DNA of 64,000 nt from positions 62,001 to 126,000 of the forward strand of contig NZ_JACZEP010000012.1 of NCBI RefSeq assembly GCF_014863355.1. Reading direction: 5' to 3'. The notes beneath the pieces are model-generated. The model was not told the origin of the DNA and ran no database searches. It saw nothing but the letters and a program-made list of their open reading frames with translations. Origin of the DNA: Aminobacter carboxidus (GTDB lineage: Bacteria > Pseudomonadota > Alphaproteobacteria > Rhizobiales > Rhizobiaceae). The stretch's first letter is position 1. The number at the start of each line of letters is the position of its first letter. Shown here one piece after another: positions 43,565 through 51,980 of the stretch. The position numbers were made by a program, and so were the translations under genes.

Positions 43565-43737
43565 CCGTGTCCCGGACCATCGACAACAGCCATCGCCGAC
43601 ACCCGCCCGGACACGGTATCGACCGGTAACAATCACGCGATCACCCGGCTTTTGCCATTGTATCGCTGGATTTTGATGCCACTTTGTGGGTGACGTGGTT
43701 CCCTGCCCCGTCCCATCTCCGGCGTTTCAGGAGATCA

Positions 43738-43771
43738 GGCCCGGCCGAATCCCCCCTCCAGCGGCCGGGCC
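43738..43771 (+). repeat. Leader hairpin upstream of the UPF0114 gene
   Basis: GGCCCGGCCG (43738-43747) pairs perfectly with CGGCCGGGCC (43762-43771), loop 14, followed by TTGTTTT. It sits 70 bp before the UPF0114 start. It could be a terminator or attenuator. Confidence 0.5.
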
Positions 43772-43841
43772 TTGTTTTATCCCCAAAGCTGTTGCATTCG
43801 TCGGCACCGCCAATTTCCAATCGCCAATTTTCGGACGTCTC

Positions 43842-44378
43842 ATGAAACGCCTCGAACACGCCGTCGAATCCATCATTCTCGCCTCGCGCTGGCTGCTCGT
43901 GGTGTTTTACCTCGGCCTCGCCGTAGCACTCGGCGTCTACGCGATATCCTTCGCCAAGAAGCTCTACGAGTTCGTCATGAAGGTGATGGTGCTCGACGAC
44001 ACCGACACCATCCTCAAGGTGCTCGGCCTGATCGACGCAGCCCTTGTCGCCTCGCTGGTGGTGATGGTCATCATCTCCGGCTACGAGAATTTCGTCAGCC
44101 GCTTCGACAACCATGATGGCGAGGTCCACTGGCTCGGCACCATCGACATCAGTTCGCTCAAGATCAAGGTCGCCTCCACGATCGTCGCGATCTCGTCGAT
44201 CCACCTGCTCCAGGTCTTCCTCAACCATCAGCAATACACCTCTGAACAGCTGATGTGGCTGACCATCATCCACCTGACTTTCGTCGTGTCGGCGATGCTG
44301 CTCGCTTACATCGACCGCCTGACGGGCCTGTCGAAGGGCGACAAGAAGGCCGCCGCCGAGGACGGTCCCAGCCTCTAG
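43842..44378 (+). CDS. UPF0114 (YqhA/TIGR00645) membrane protein
   Basis: 178 residues from the ATG at 43842. It has three to four membrane helices (WLLVVFYLGLAVALGVYAI, ALVASLVVMVIISGYENFV, LTIIHLTFVVSAMLLAYI) and the family segment DHHDGE-like DNHDGEVHWLGTIDISSLKIK. Conserved in many proteobacteria; function unknown. A terminator lies 99 bp after the stop. Confidence 0.9.
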   Translation: MKRLEHAVESIILASRWLLVVFYLGLAVALGVYAISFAKKLYEFVMKVMVLDDTDTILKVLGLIDAALVASLVVMVIISGYENFVSRFDNHDGEVHWLGTIDISSLKIKVASTIVAISSIHLLQVFLNHQQYTSEQLMWLTIIHLTFVVSAMLLAYIDRLTGLSKGDKKAAAEDGPSL

Positions 44379-44476
44379 AACGGATCGTCTGGCCGGACTC
44401 ATTTTCTCAACCGCGCCTGATAACCCGCTGGATTGACTACGCTTCGGCTGGAGTACCGTCGATTGACAACGACGGA

Positions 44477-44506
44477 CGGAGGTGCTGCACAAGCACCTCC
44501 GTTTTT
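44477..44506 (+). terminator. Rho-independent terminator
   Basis: CGGAGGTGCT (44477-44486), loop GCACA, AGCACCTCCG (44492-44501), then TTTTT. It ends the UPF0114 transcript. Confidence 0.9.
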
Positions 44507-44532
44507 CATTTGCGCGGGAGGCTCCGCTGCGT

Positions 44533-44754
44533 TTGTTGGGATATGCATTGTTGGTCCTGGGAATCGTGGTCTGCGCCGCGACCTTTGGCGGTTGGGTCTG
44601 GCTGAACGCCTATGGCTGCGGCACCGGCTGCAATGATTTCCGCCTGCGCTGGGAAGACAGCGAGGCGTTGGCCGTATTCATCCCACCCTTCATTGCCGGT
44701 TCAGTGCTAACACTCGCCGGCGCCGGAACGATCCTTTTCAATCGCAGGAAGTAG
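44533..44754 (+). CDS. Small two-helix membrane protein, unknown
   Basis: About 73 residues if started at the TTG at 44533, eleven bases after GGAGG (44517-44521); an earlier in-frame ATG-like start at 44482 would lie inside the terminator hairpin and is disfavoured. Two hydrophobic segments (YALLVLGIVVCAATFGGWVW and FIPPFIAGSVLTLAGAGTIL) flank a short loop with CGTGCNDF cysteines. No family recognised. Confidence 0.5.
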   Translation: MLGYALLVLGIVVCAATFGGWVWLNAYGCGTGCNDFRLRWEDSEALAVFIPPFIAGSVLTLAGAGTILFNRRK

Positions 44755-44951
44755 CCGGACAACACTGGCTCACGCAGGAAGGCAGTTGCAAGCCTGCCAC
44801 TGTCTCCCGCCGTGCCTGGCACCGTTGAACAGCCTGACATGGCAGTATTGAACAGCCCGCCACGCTTCACTAATCTTGCCTTGGAAGCGAGGACCATCTC
44901 CCCCATCTGGGACGCTTTTTCGGAACGGGCCGAAATCCCCAGGGGTTGCAG

Positions 44952-45380
44952 ATGCGCACTACTCTCGATCGTGTCCGTCATGCCATAAGTTTCGAGCTGA
45001 TCGGGCTGGCGCTCGTCACCCCGCTCGGCGCCTGGGCCTTCGATATGCCGATGGGCGACATCGGCGTCGTCGCCATCGTCAGCGCGACGATTGCCACGAT
45101 CTGGAACTACCTGTTCAATCTCGGCTTCGACCACCTGCTTGTAGCCATCAAAGGCAGCGTCAAGAAATCGCTTAAGGTGCGTGTCGCTCACGCCGTCCTG
45201 TTCGAGGTCGGGCTTCTCGCCGTCCTGATGCCGTTCATCGCTTGGTATCTCGGCATAAGCCTTCTCCAGGCGCTGCTGATGGACGCGTCCTTTGCCCTGT
45301 TCTACATGGTCTACGCATTCGTCTTCAACTGGGCCTACGACCGCGTCTACCCAGTAGAGGAGCGTCCGGCCAAGGCTTAG
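44952..45380 (+). CDS. PACE family efflux transporter
   Basis: 142 residues from the ATG at 44952. Two tandem bacterial transmembrane-pair domains are visible: the first helix of each carries the R(V)xHAxxFE signature (RVRHAISFELIGLALVTPLG and RVAHAVLFEVGLLAVLMPFI), giving four helices. The AceI/PACE family exports chlorhexidine and other amphipathic compounds by proton antiport; natural substrates may be polyamines. No regulator is adjacent. Confidence 0.9.
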   Translation: MRTTLDRVRHAISFELIGLALVTPLGAWAFDMPMGDIGVVAIVSATIATIWNYLFNLGFDHLLVAIKGSVKKSLKVRVAHAVLFEVGLLAVLMPFIAWYLGISLLQALLMDASFALFYMVYAFVFNWAYDRVYPVEERPAKA

Positions 45381-45575
45381 CTTGACAACGCTCAGGTCAG
45401 CCGAAGCTGGGTCGACGAGCGACAGATCCGATTTGTCGCCCCAGAGCCCATTTGCTTGCCCCACGGGCGCCTTGTCTGACCGGACCAGAAGCCTTTCTTC
45501 AAGACGCCGCATTCATCTTGCGTTCAAGCCAAGCCCGCTAAAGTTGAGACCTCCAACGATTCGAGGACATCTATC

Positions 45576-46100
45576 GTGTCAATCGCCCAAACCCTTGCGA
45601 AGCGGACCGCCTTCGCATCGATCTGCATCGCCGGACTGGCGGCAACCGTGTCCGCCTTCACCCCGACCCCCGCAGAGGCTCAACGGCTGATCCGTTGCGC
45701 ATCGGAAGGCGGCACCTGCCGCCTGCCTTATCCGGCCGAGGTCGTCTACGGCGCGCAAGGCAGGACGACCTCGCGCTTCATCGACGCGCCTGCGGTCCGC
45801 TGCTCGAACCGCAGCTTCGGCGACCCCGCGCCGGGCATGCGCAAGGAATGCTACATCGTCGAGCGCGGCCGCCGCGGCCGCGATCATGGCGATGGCGGCT
45901 ACGGCGAACCACGCCGCAAACGCTGGGTGGCCTGCGCCAACGAGAACGAGTATTGCGAGTTCTACGGCCGCAAGCGGGTCCGCTACGGCACGATGAGCCA
46001 GTTCGAGGAAGGCGTCTTCCGCGACGGCGTCGATTGCGACAACGAAAATTTCGGCGATCCGGCGCCGGGTGTCCGCAAGCGCTGCTACATCCAGGATTAG
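45576..46100 (+). CDS. Secreted protein with two cysteine-rich FGDPAPG repeats
   Basis: 174 residues from a GTG at 45576 (GAGGA upstream). A signal peptide ends near AEA-QR (residue ~36). Two copies of a ~55-residue module follow, separated by an Arg/Gly linker: each has C-x(5)-C, a V.YG core, C.N..FGDPAPG.RK.CYI. The four cysteines per repeat suggest two disulfides in the periplasm or outside. The pattern reminds me of small modules attached to secreted glycosidases in actinobacteria, so a carbohydrate-binding role is possible but unproven. Confidence 0.75.
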   Translation: MSIAQTLAKRTAFASICIAGLAATVSAFTPTPAEAQRLIRCASEGGTCRLPYPAEVVYGAQGRTTSRFIDAPAVRCSNRSFGDPAPGMRKECYIVERGRRGRDHGDGGYGEPRRKRWVACANENEYCEFYGRKRVRYGTMSQFEEGVFRDGVDCDNENFGDPAPGVRKRCYIQD

Positions 46101-46134
46101 GCCTGCCTGCAAGGCGTTGCACTGGTGGAATTTC

Positions 46135-46164
46135 AACGGAGGCGCCTCGTGGCGCCTCCGTTTT
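46135..46164. terminator. Bidirectional terminator
   Basis: AACGGAGGCGCC (46135-46146), loop TCGT, GGCGCCTCCGTT (46151-46162), T-rich on the plus strand and A-containing on the other side. It serves the secreted repeat protein and the convergent VOC gene. Confidence 0.88.
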
Positions 46165-46172
46165 CGTTTGTA

Positions 46173-46598
46173 TCAGGCGTCAACCTTATCCGGCACATAC
46201 ATCGCCAGGAACTCGGGGCTCGGCGGGATCGGCGTGATGACGTCGATCAGCACGCCATTGGGATCCCTGGTGATGAAGTGGCGCTGCCCGAAGGGCTCGT
46301 CGCGCAACGAACGCAGGATCGGCAGCCCTTCCGCGACGAGCCTTGCATGCACGGCATCGACATCCTTGACCTCGAAATTGATCAGCAGGCCGGCGACCCG
46401 CCCGCGTCCCTCCTCGGGGATCGTCTCGTGGTCGCCCTGGACGATGGCGAGATCGACGCGCCTGTCTTCCGTCGACCGCAGATGGACATACCAGCCGGCG
46501 TCAAACTCAGACGCGAAGCAGAAGTGCTTGATGTAGAAAGCGGCGGTGCCGGCGACATCGCCGGTCATCAGCACGGGATAGTAGCTCGTCGTTTTCAT
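46173..46598 (-). CDS. VOC family (glyoxalase/bleomycin resistance-like) protein
   Basis: 141 residues from the ATG at 46598 with AAGGAAAGCC upstream; longer frames reach into the divergent regulator. The betaalphabetabetabeta VOC fold is visible: [20 protein letters not shown] at the start, [20 protein letters not shown] in the middle and [20 protein letters not shown] at the end. It may bind or modify a small toxic compound. It shares an operator region with the divergent TetR regulator, which probably controls it. Confidence 0.88.
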   Translation of the reverse strand: MKTTSYYPVLMTGDVAGTAAFYIKHFCFASEFDAGWYVHLRSTEDRRVDLAIVQGDHETIPEEGRGRVAGLLINFEVKDVDAVHARLVAEGLPILRSLRDEPFGQRHFITRDPNGVLIDVITPIPPSPEFLAMYVPDKVDA

Positions 46599-46621
46599 GG
46601 CTTTCCTTCTCTCCTCAATCA

Positions 46622-46667
46622 ACATACAGTCTGCATGTAAATGTGAACTAACATACAGGCTGCATGT
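46622..46667. promoter_or_regulatory. Two palindromic operators in the VOC/TetR promoter
   Basis: ACATACAGTCTGCATGT (46622-46638) and ACATACAGGCTGCATGT (46651-46667) differ at one base and are near-perfect inverted repeats, 29 bp centre to centre. The second ends immediately before the TetR start codon (46668). This is a textbook arrangement for TetR auto-repression plus repression of the VOC gene. Confidence 0.8.
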
Positions 46668-47276
46668 ATGCAAGTGAAAAGCGAACGCCGCTCCAACCGC
46701 GACCGAACCGAAGCAACGCGCGGGGATCTCATCGCCGCAGCACGAAAACTGTTCACCGAAAAATCCTATGCCGAAACCGGCACGCCCGAGATCGTGGCGG
46801 CGGCGGGCGTCACGCGCGGCGCGCTCTATCATCACTTCACCGACAAGCAGGCGCTGTTTGAGGCGGTGGCCGAGCAGGAGGCAAACGCTGTCGCCGAAGA
46901 GGTCGAACGCGCGGCACCCACCGCACTTGGCGCCCGAGAAGCGCTTCTCGTCGGCACCGAAGCCTATCTCCGGGCGATGCAGGCACCGGGGCGGACGCGG
47001 CTATTGCTGCTTGACGGCCCGGCGGTTCTTGGCCGTCCCGGCATGGACGCCATCGACGACCGTCACGGCAACCGCACGCTGCGCGAGGGCCTCGCAGCGA
47101 CCATGCGCGCCGGCGCGATGCGCAAGCTACCGCTCGCAGCCCTCACCAGCCTGCTCGCCGCCACCTTCGACCGCGCCGCACTGGCGATCGATGCCGGCGC
47201 GCCATTTGCCGACCAGGTCGCGGTCATCTCGGCCCTGATCGACGGGCTGATGGTCGAACCGAACGGCAACGCCTGA
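46668..47276 (+). CDS. TetR family transcriptional regulator
   Basis: 202 residues. The N-terminal HTH is [20 protein letters not shown], then [21 protein letters not shown]; the ligand domain fills the rest (TetR_C-like, [20 protein letters not shown]). The ATG at 46668 abuts an operator palindrome and has no strong ribosome site (only CAGG), so repressor binding would also block its own translation start region. Target: itself and the VOC gene. Confidence 0.9.
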   Translation: MQVKSERRSNRDRTEATRGDLIAAARKLFTEKSYAETGTPEIVAAAGVTRGALYHHFTDKQALFEAVAEQEANAVAEEVERAAPTALGAREALLVGTEAYLRAMQAPGRTRLLLLDGPAVLGRPGMDAIDDRHGNRTLREGLAATMRAGAMRKLPLAALTSLLAATFDRAALAIDAGAPFADQVAVISALIDGLMVEPNGNA

Positions 47277-47621
47277 CCCGACCGCGTTCTCGCTACCGGA
47301 TCGCTGTCGTCGCCCGCAGCGTTGATCCAGTTGCTGCTCGTTGACGGGCCAGACCGGCCGCGCGACTGCGCGCCGAAGCCAATCCCACCCTGCACCGCCC
47401 CGGCGAAAGCCATATGGACACCGGCCCGACGGGCGTTGCCAACGGCCAGGGCCGCCACAACTTCACCTCTTCAAACAGCATTCGCTCAATTACATAAACT
47501 TACTTGAGTTATTTTATCACGCTGGCCATAGTCTGCATGGCTGGCCCCATTGGCCAGCGGAGGCGCCCACGGGAGGGAGCTGCCACCTCTAGGCGCCGCC
47601 TGATTACGAGAGGAGATTTCC
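47277..47621. other. 345-bp gap; leader of PIG-L gene with alternative hairpins
   Basis: No gene seen. GCTGGCC occurs at 47521-47527 and 47540-47546; the second pairs perfectly with GGCCAGC (47552-47558) across a CCATT loop, and the first could compete for the same partner. The region near 47480-47520 is AT-rich and may hold the promoter. Confidence 0.45.
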
Positions 47622-50108
47622 ATGTCCACGATGACCCGGCGATTGTTCATCGCCTCGCTGCCGCCTGCCCTGCTGGCCATGCGCACTGCCGCGCATGCCG
47701 CGCCCGCCACCGACCTCGAGCTGATCGCCCGGCAGAAGCTGGAGCCGGCAATCGTGACCCTGCACCGCCGCCTCGAGCGACTGACCTCGACGCTCACCTT
47801 CATGACGACAGGCGCCCATCCGGACGACGAGCCGAGCGGCCTGCTTGCCGCCCTGCGCCACGTCTACGGCATCCGCCCGGTGCTCTACTGCATCACCCGT
47901 GGCGAAGGCGGCCAGAACAACATCGGTGCCGAGCGCGGCTCGGTGCTCGGCGTGCTGCGCACCCGCGAGATGCAGGAAGCCTCACGCTCGCTCGACGCCT
48001 CACTCGCCTTCGGCGGCCGTGGCCATTCCGATTCGGTGCACGATTTCGGCTTCTCCAAGGACCCCAACGCCACCATCGATCGCTGGGGACGCAACCGTGT
48101 CGTCGAGCGCATGACCTGGGCTTTCCGCCAGTACAAGCCCGACATCGTCATGAACTGCTTCCTCGACGTGGCCGGTCAGCACGGCCAGCACCGCGCCGCA
48201 GTGGTTGCCACCTTCGTCACCGCTGACATCTCGGGCGACGCCAAGGAGTATCCGGACCAGATCGCCTCCGGCCTCGACCCGTGGAACGTGCCGAAGATCT
48301 ATTCGCCGGCCTATGGCGGCGGCGGTGGCGTCTATGACGACGAAACACCTCCACCCCCGACTACGCTGACGGTTACCGCGCCCGAACGCGATAAGATCTC
48401 CGGCGCCACCTTCCCGCAGATGGGCGAGTGGTCGCGCTCTTGCCATCTGACCCAGGGCATGGGCAAGTGGCGCGAGGAGCCGCAGACCGAGTGGCAGCTG
48501 CATCTCGCCCGCGTCGCCAAGGGCGAGCCGGCCAAGAGCGAAAGCGACATCCGCGAGGGCCTGATCGCCACCGTCGGCGACATCGCCAAGCTCGACGGCA
48601 TGCCCGCATCTTCGGCCGACGCGCTGCGCAACGCGCAGGGCCTGATCGACGAGGCCATCGCCGACTATGGCGACCCGATAGTCGTGGTGAACAAGGCGGT
48701 TGAAATCGCCAAGGCCATCGCCGAAGCCCGCAAGCAGCTGCCACAAGAGCTGCGCGCCCAGGTCGCCCACCGCCTTGAACGCAAGACGCGCGAAATCGAC
48801 CTGGTTCTGGCAACCGCTGCCGGCATGCATATCAGGGCCTTCACCGACGGCGAAGACCTCAAGCCGGGCGACAACATCACCATCAAGACCTTGGTCGAAG
48901 CGCCTGAAAACGTTGTCATTGAATCGGCCGAAATCATCGCCCGCAAGGGCCTGACATCAAGCAACGACCAGCTCTCGGTGGCGGCGGACGCCGAGCTCAC
49001 CAACCCGCTGACCGAGCAGTTCGACCCGCTCGGCGGCAATGGCGATGCCTTCGTGCGCCTGACCGCCAAGATCGGCGGCCATTCGGCGGTGCTCGACGTC
49101 GATCTCGAAGACGCGCTCAGGGTCGTGCCCGCGGCATCGCTCGAGCTCAAGCCGGACGCGGTGGTGTTCAACACCGCTGCCGACCTTGCCCCCGTGGCGA
49201 TGACGGCGACGGTCGCCAACGCCAAGGTCGGCGACCTCAAATTCGATCTGCCCGAGGGCTGGGCGCTGAACCCGTCTGGCGAAGCACCTGATATGTCAGG
49301 CACCTTCGACCTGCAGCCACCGGCAAAGCCAGGAGAAACGCGCTTTGCCATCGAGCCGCAGCTGCTCGGCAAGGACGCCTACGCCATCAACACCTTCACC
49401 TACCCGCATATCGGCCGCTCCGTCGTGCCGACCAGGGTCTCGGTTCCGGTGCAGACGGTGGGCGCCGAGCTGACCGGGCTGAAGGTTGGCTATATCAGCG
49501 GCGGCAACGACAAGGTCGGGCTGTGGATGAAGCGGCTTGGCATCGACGTCATCGAGCTCAGCCCCGCCGACGTCGAACAGGGTGGCTATCGCGACCTCAA
49601 GACCATCGTCGTCGGCATCTTCGCCTTCGGCAAGCGCAAGGACCTCGCCAAGGCCGTGCCCGAACTGCACAAATGGGTGCAGGATGGCGGCCATCTGGTC
49701 ACACTCTACCATCGCCCGAGCGACGGCTGGGATGCCGAGAAGGTGCCGCCGCTGTTTCTCAAGATCGGCTCGCCCTCTATCCGCTACCGTGTCACCGACG
49801 CCGCTTCGGAGGTCGATATCCTCGAGCCGGAACACCCGCTGCTCAACAAGCCCAACAAGATCGGGCCGGACGACTGGGCCAACTGGGACAAGGAGCGCGG
49901 GCTCTACTTCGCCTCGGAATGGGACAAGGCCTACAAGCCGCTGCTGGCAATGAGCGACAAGGGCGAAGACAAGCTGCAAGGCTCACTGTTGTCTGCCGAG
50001 ATCGGCAAGGGCCGCCACACCCATACCAGCCTGGTGCTGCACCATCAGCTCGACAAGCTGGTGCCCGGTGCTTTCCGCCTGCTGGCCAATCTGGTCCAGC
50101 CGGCCTGA
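47622..50108 (+). CDS. Large Tat-exported PIG-L (LmbE-like) deacetylase
   Basis: 828 residues from the ATG at 47622 (GAGGAG upstream). A twin-arginine signal (TRRLFIAS) is followed by AHAAPA. Residues ~55-300 are the PIG-L domain with the zinc motif AHPDDE (~66), a GGQNNIG segment and the HxxH-like GQHGQHRAAV. A middle region (~400-600) looks like a beta-sandwich, and residues ~620-820 resemble a class-I glutamine-amidotransferase/ThuA-like fold (LKVGYISGGNDKVGLWMKRL). PIG-L enzymes remove N-acetyl groups from amino sugars. Export and multi-domain size suggest an extracellular glycan substrate. A terminator follows. Confidence 0.85.
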   Translation: MSTMTRRLFIASLPPALLAMRTAAHAAPATDLELIARQKLEPAIVTLHRRLERLTSTLTFMTTGAHPDDEPSGLLAALRHVYGIRPVLYCITRGEGGQNNIGAERGSVLGVLRTREMQEASRSLDASLAFGGRGHSDSVHDFGFSKDPNATIDRWGRNRVVERMTWAFRQYKPDIVMNCFLDVAGQHGQHRAAVVATFVTADISGDAKEYPDQIASGLDPWNVPKIYSPAYGGGGGVYDDETPPPPTTLTVTAPERDKISGATFPQMGEWSRSCHLTQGMGKWREEPQTEWQLHLARVAKGEPAKSESDIREGLIATVGDIAKLDGMPASSADALRNAQGLIDEAIADYGDPIVVVNKAVEIAKAIAEARKQLPQELRAQVAHRLERKTREIDLVLATAAGMHIRAFTDGEDLKPGDNITIKTLVEAPENVVIESAEIIARKGLTSSNDQLSVAADAELTNPLTEQFDPLGGNGDAFVRLTAKIGGHSAVLDVDLEDALRVVPAASLELKPDAVVFNTAADLAPVAMTATVANAKVGDLKFDLPEGWALNPSGEAPDMSGTFDLQPPAKPGETRFAIEPQLLGKDAYAINTFTYPHIGRSVVPTRVSVPVQTVGAELTGLKVGYISGGNDKVGLWMKRLGIDVIELSPADVEQGGYRDLKTIVVGIFAFGKRKDLAKAVPELHKWVQDGGHLVTLYHRPSDGWDAEKVPPLFLKIGSPSIRYRVTDAASEVDILEPEHPLLNKPNKIGPDDWANWDKERGLYFASEWDKAYKPLLAMSDKGEDKLQGSLLSAEIGKGRHTHTSLVLHHQLDKLVPGAFRLLANLVQPA

Positions 50109-50120
50109 CCCGAGCGAAAG

Positions 50121-50146
50121 GCCCCGGCGACAGCCGGGGCTTTTTT
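50121..50146 (+). terminator. Rho-independent terminator
   Basis: GCCCCGGC (50121-50128), loop GACA, GCCGGGGC (50133-50140), TTTTTT. Confidence 0.92.
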
Positions 50147-50168
50147 CCCCTGCAGCCGCCTGCCCCTG

Positions 50169-50627
50169 CTACAGCGGCATCTCTGACGTCTGCTTGATCG
50201 TCTGGCTCGGCACGTCGGTCTTGACGTTCTGCACACCCTTGATGCGACTGAGATGTTCGGACTGGAACCGCCGGTAGGCGTCGATATTGGCCGCCACGAC
50301 CCGCACCATGGCATCGCAGTCACCCAGCATCAGGTAGCACTCCAGCACCTCCGGCAACTTCGCCACCTCCGCTGCGAAATGCTCGATCGTGTCCTCGTCC
50401 TGCGCTTTCAGCCAGATGCGGGTGAAGAAGGTCTGTCCCTTGCCGATCTTGGCTGGATTGAGCATCGCGACGTAGCGGTCGATGACGCCGGCCTCCTCCA
50501 GCAGCTTGACGCGCCGCAGGCAGGGTGACGGCGTCAGCCCGACTTCCCGGGCCAGATCGTTATTGGCCATCCGGCCGTCGCGCTGCAACGCGCGCAGGAT
50601 GCGCTTGTCGATGTCATCGAGCTTCAT
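50169..50627 (-). CDS. Lrp/AsnC family transcriptional regulator
   Basis: 152 residues: HTH at ~1-60 (LDDIDKRILRALQRDGRMANN, then LTPSPCLRRVKLLEEAGVI) and a RAM/AsnC ligand domain after it (VLECYLMLGDCDAMVRVVAANI). It is divergent from azlCD, so it very likely responds to an amino acid and controls that exporter, as in Bacillus azlB. Confidence 0.92.
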   Translation of the reverse strand: MKLDDIDKRILRALQRDGRMANNDLAREVGLTPSPCLRRVKLLEEAGVIDRYVAMLNPAKIGKGQTFFTRIWLKAQDEDTIEHFAAEVAKLPEVLECYLMLGDCDAMVRVVAANIDAYRRFQSEHLSRIKGVQNVKTDVPSQTIKQTSEMPL

Positions 50628-50767
50628 GGCTCAGGATTCCAATATTACGATCACCTACCGCATCAGATGCCATACCGGTGCCAAACTCAACAATCTTCGC
50701 AAGCAAATTGCGCCGAAGTTGGACTAAGTTGCGGTTCGACACCATCAGTTCGAGCCATTTGGGAAAG

Positions 50768-50802
50768 CGCGCGCCGCAAGGCGCGCGGGGATGAATTCAT
50801 GA
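50768..50802 (+). promoter_or_regulatory. Hairpin and three-codon ORF at the azlC start
   Basis: CGCGCGCC (50768-50775), GCAA tetraloop, GGCGCGCG (50780-50787) forms an 8-bp GC stem whose 3' edge overlaps the GGGG ribosome-binding site (50787-50790). ATG AAT TCA TGA at 50791-50802 overlaps the azlC ATG at 50799, which could couple initiation. Possible translational control. Confidence 0.4.
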
Positions 50803-51539
50803 GCATTTCACAAGCCACATTGTCCGACCGGACAGAAGGCGGCATCGGTTCCGAGTTCTGGCGCGGCATGCGCTCATGCACGCCGGTGCTGCTCGGCATC
50901 GTGCCTTATGCCCTGGTGCTCGGCGCCCAGGCAGCACAGAAGGGGCTGAGCCCGGTCGAGGTGCCGTTGATGACCGGCCTGAACTTCGCCGGCGGCTCGG
51001 AATTTGCCGCGATCCAGCTTTGGACCTCGCCGCCGCATGTGCTGCTCATCGTTGCCATCACCTTCCTGGTCAACAGCCGTCACCTTTTGATGGGCGCGGC
51101 CCTGGCGCCATTCCTGCGCCACCTGCCCAGGCGCAAGGTGTTTCCGGCCCTGTTTCTGATGTGCGACGAGAGCTGGGCGCTCGGCCTTGCCGACGCCAGA
51201 AAACGTGCGGCGGCAGGTATCGGCCCGGCCTTCAGCCTGCCCTACTACGCCGGCGCCTCGATCCCCTTCTACCTCGCCTGGGTCGTCTTCACCGGCCTTG
51301 GCGCAGCACTCGGCCCCGTGCTTGGCGACGTCGAGGCCTATGGCTTCGACATGGCGTTTCCGGCCGTATTCCTGGTGCTGCTCGCCGGCATGTGGAAAGG
51401 CGTCGCCGCCGCAAGGCCGTGGTTGGTCAGCCTCGTGGTTGCAGCACTCGTCTATCTCCTCGTCCCCGGCGCCTGGTATGTCGCTGCCGGCGCGTTGTCC
51501 GGGCTTGTCGCGGCCTATTTCCTGGCAGGTGATGCATGA
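50799..51539 (+). CDS. azlC: AzlC family branched-chain amino acid exporter, large subunit
   Basis: 246 residues from the ATG at 50799. About five to six membrane helices and the family stretches TPVLLGIVPYALVLGAQA, GLNFAGGSEFAAIQLW, NSRHLLMGAALAPFLRHLP and MCDESWAL. With AzlD it exports leucine, isoleucine, valine or toxic analogues. The stop overlaps azlD as ATGA. Confidence 0.92.
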   Translation: MSISQATLSDRTEGGIGSEFWRGMRSCTPVLLGIVPYALVLGAQAAQKGLSPVEVPLMTGLNFAGGSEFAAIQLWTSPPHVLLIVAITFLVNSRHLLMGAALAPFLRHLPRRKVFPALFLMCDESWALGLADARKRAAAGIGPAFSLPYYAGASIPFYLAWVVFTGLGAALGPVLGDVEAYGFDMAFPAVFLVLLAGMWKGVAAARPWLVSLVVAALVYLLVPGAWYVAAGALSGLVAAYFLAGDA

Positions 51540-51835
51540 TCGACCCGGTCAACCTTCTTGCCATCGTCCTGATGGCTTCGGTCACCTACCTCACCCGCAT
51601 TGGCGGCTACGTCATATTGCGCAACCGCACGCTCAGCCCGCGCGCCACCGCCGTCATGGAAGCGGCACCCGGATGCGTACTGATCTCGGTCATCGCGCCC
51701 GATTTCGTCTCCGACAATCCGGCCGACCTTGCGGCACTCGCGATCACCGTGCTGGCGGCGACACGGCTGTCGATGCTGCCCACCGTCATCGTCGCCATCG
51801 CGTCCGCTGGCGTGCTGCGCCACCTGATCGGCTAG
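51536..51835 (+). CDS. azlD: AzlD domain protein, exporter small subunit
   Basis: 99 residues with three hydrophobic helices. VTYLTRIGGYVILRNRTLSP and AAPGCVLISVIAP are typical. Translationally coupled to azlC. Confidence 0.92.
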   Translation: MIDPVNLLAIVLMASVTYLTRIGGYVILRNRTLSPRATAVMEAAPGCVLISVIAPDFVSDNPADLAALAITVLAATRLSMLPTVIVAIASAGVLRHLIG

Positions 51836-51980
51836 GAAGGCGGATTTTATCTTTGCTCCGTCGGTGCCTGTGACATCGGCGGCCCTTGCGCGCCAAGGCT
51901 CCGGATGCTTTACGGGCGATCTCTTTACGGGCGCAACCGATGACGTGGTGACCCGACAAATCCTCTGGGTCCTACAAAAC

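Larger units (their letters stand above)
43513..43841. other. 329-bp gap with two hairpins, no gene
   Basis: Beyond the terminator at 43534 and the hairpin at 43738 described separately, no coding frame or repeat was found. It carries the leader of the UPF0114 gene. Confidence 0.5.

Noticed and set aside
42163-43632. 489-codon minus-strand open frame
   Set aside because: Mirror of the OmpA-family gene, no motif.
51909-51933. Direct repeat of TTTACGGGCG (51909-51918, 51924-51933)
   Set aside because: Only two short copies in the azlD/ABC-F gap; no inverted symmetry or link to a regulator.
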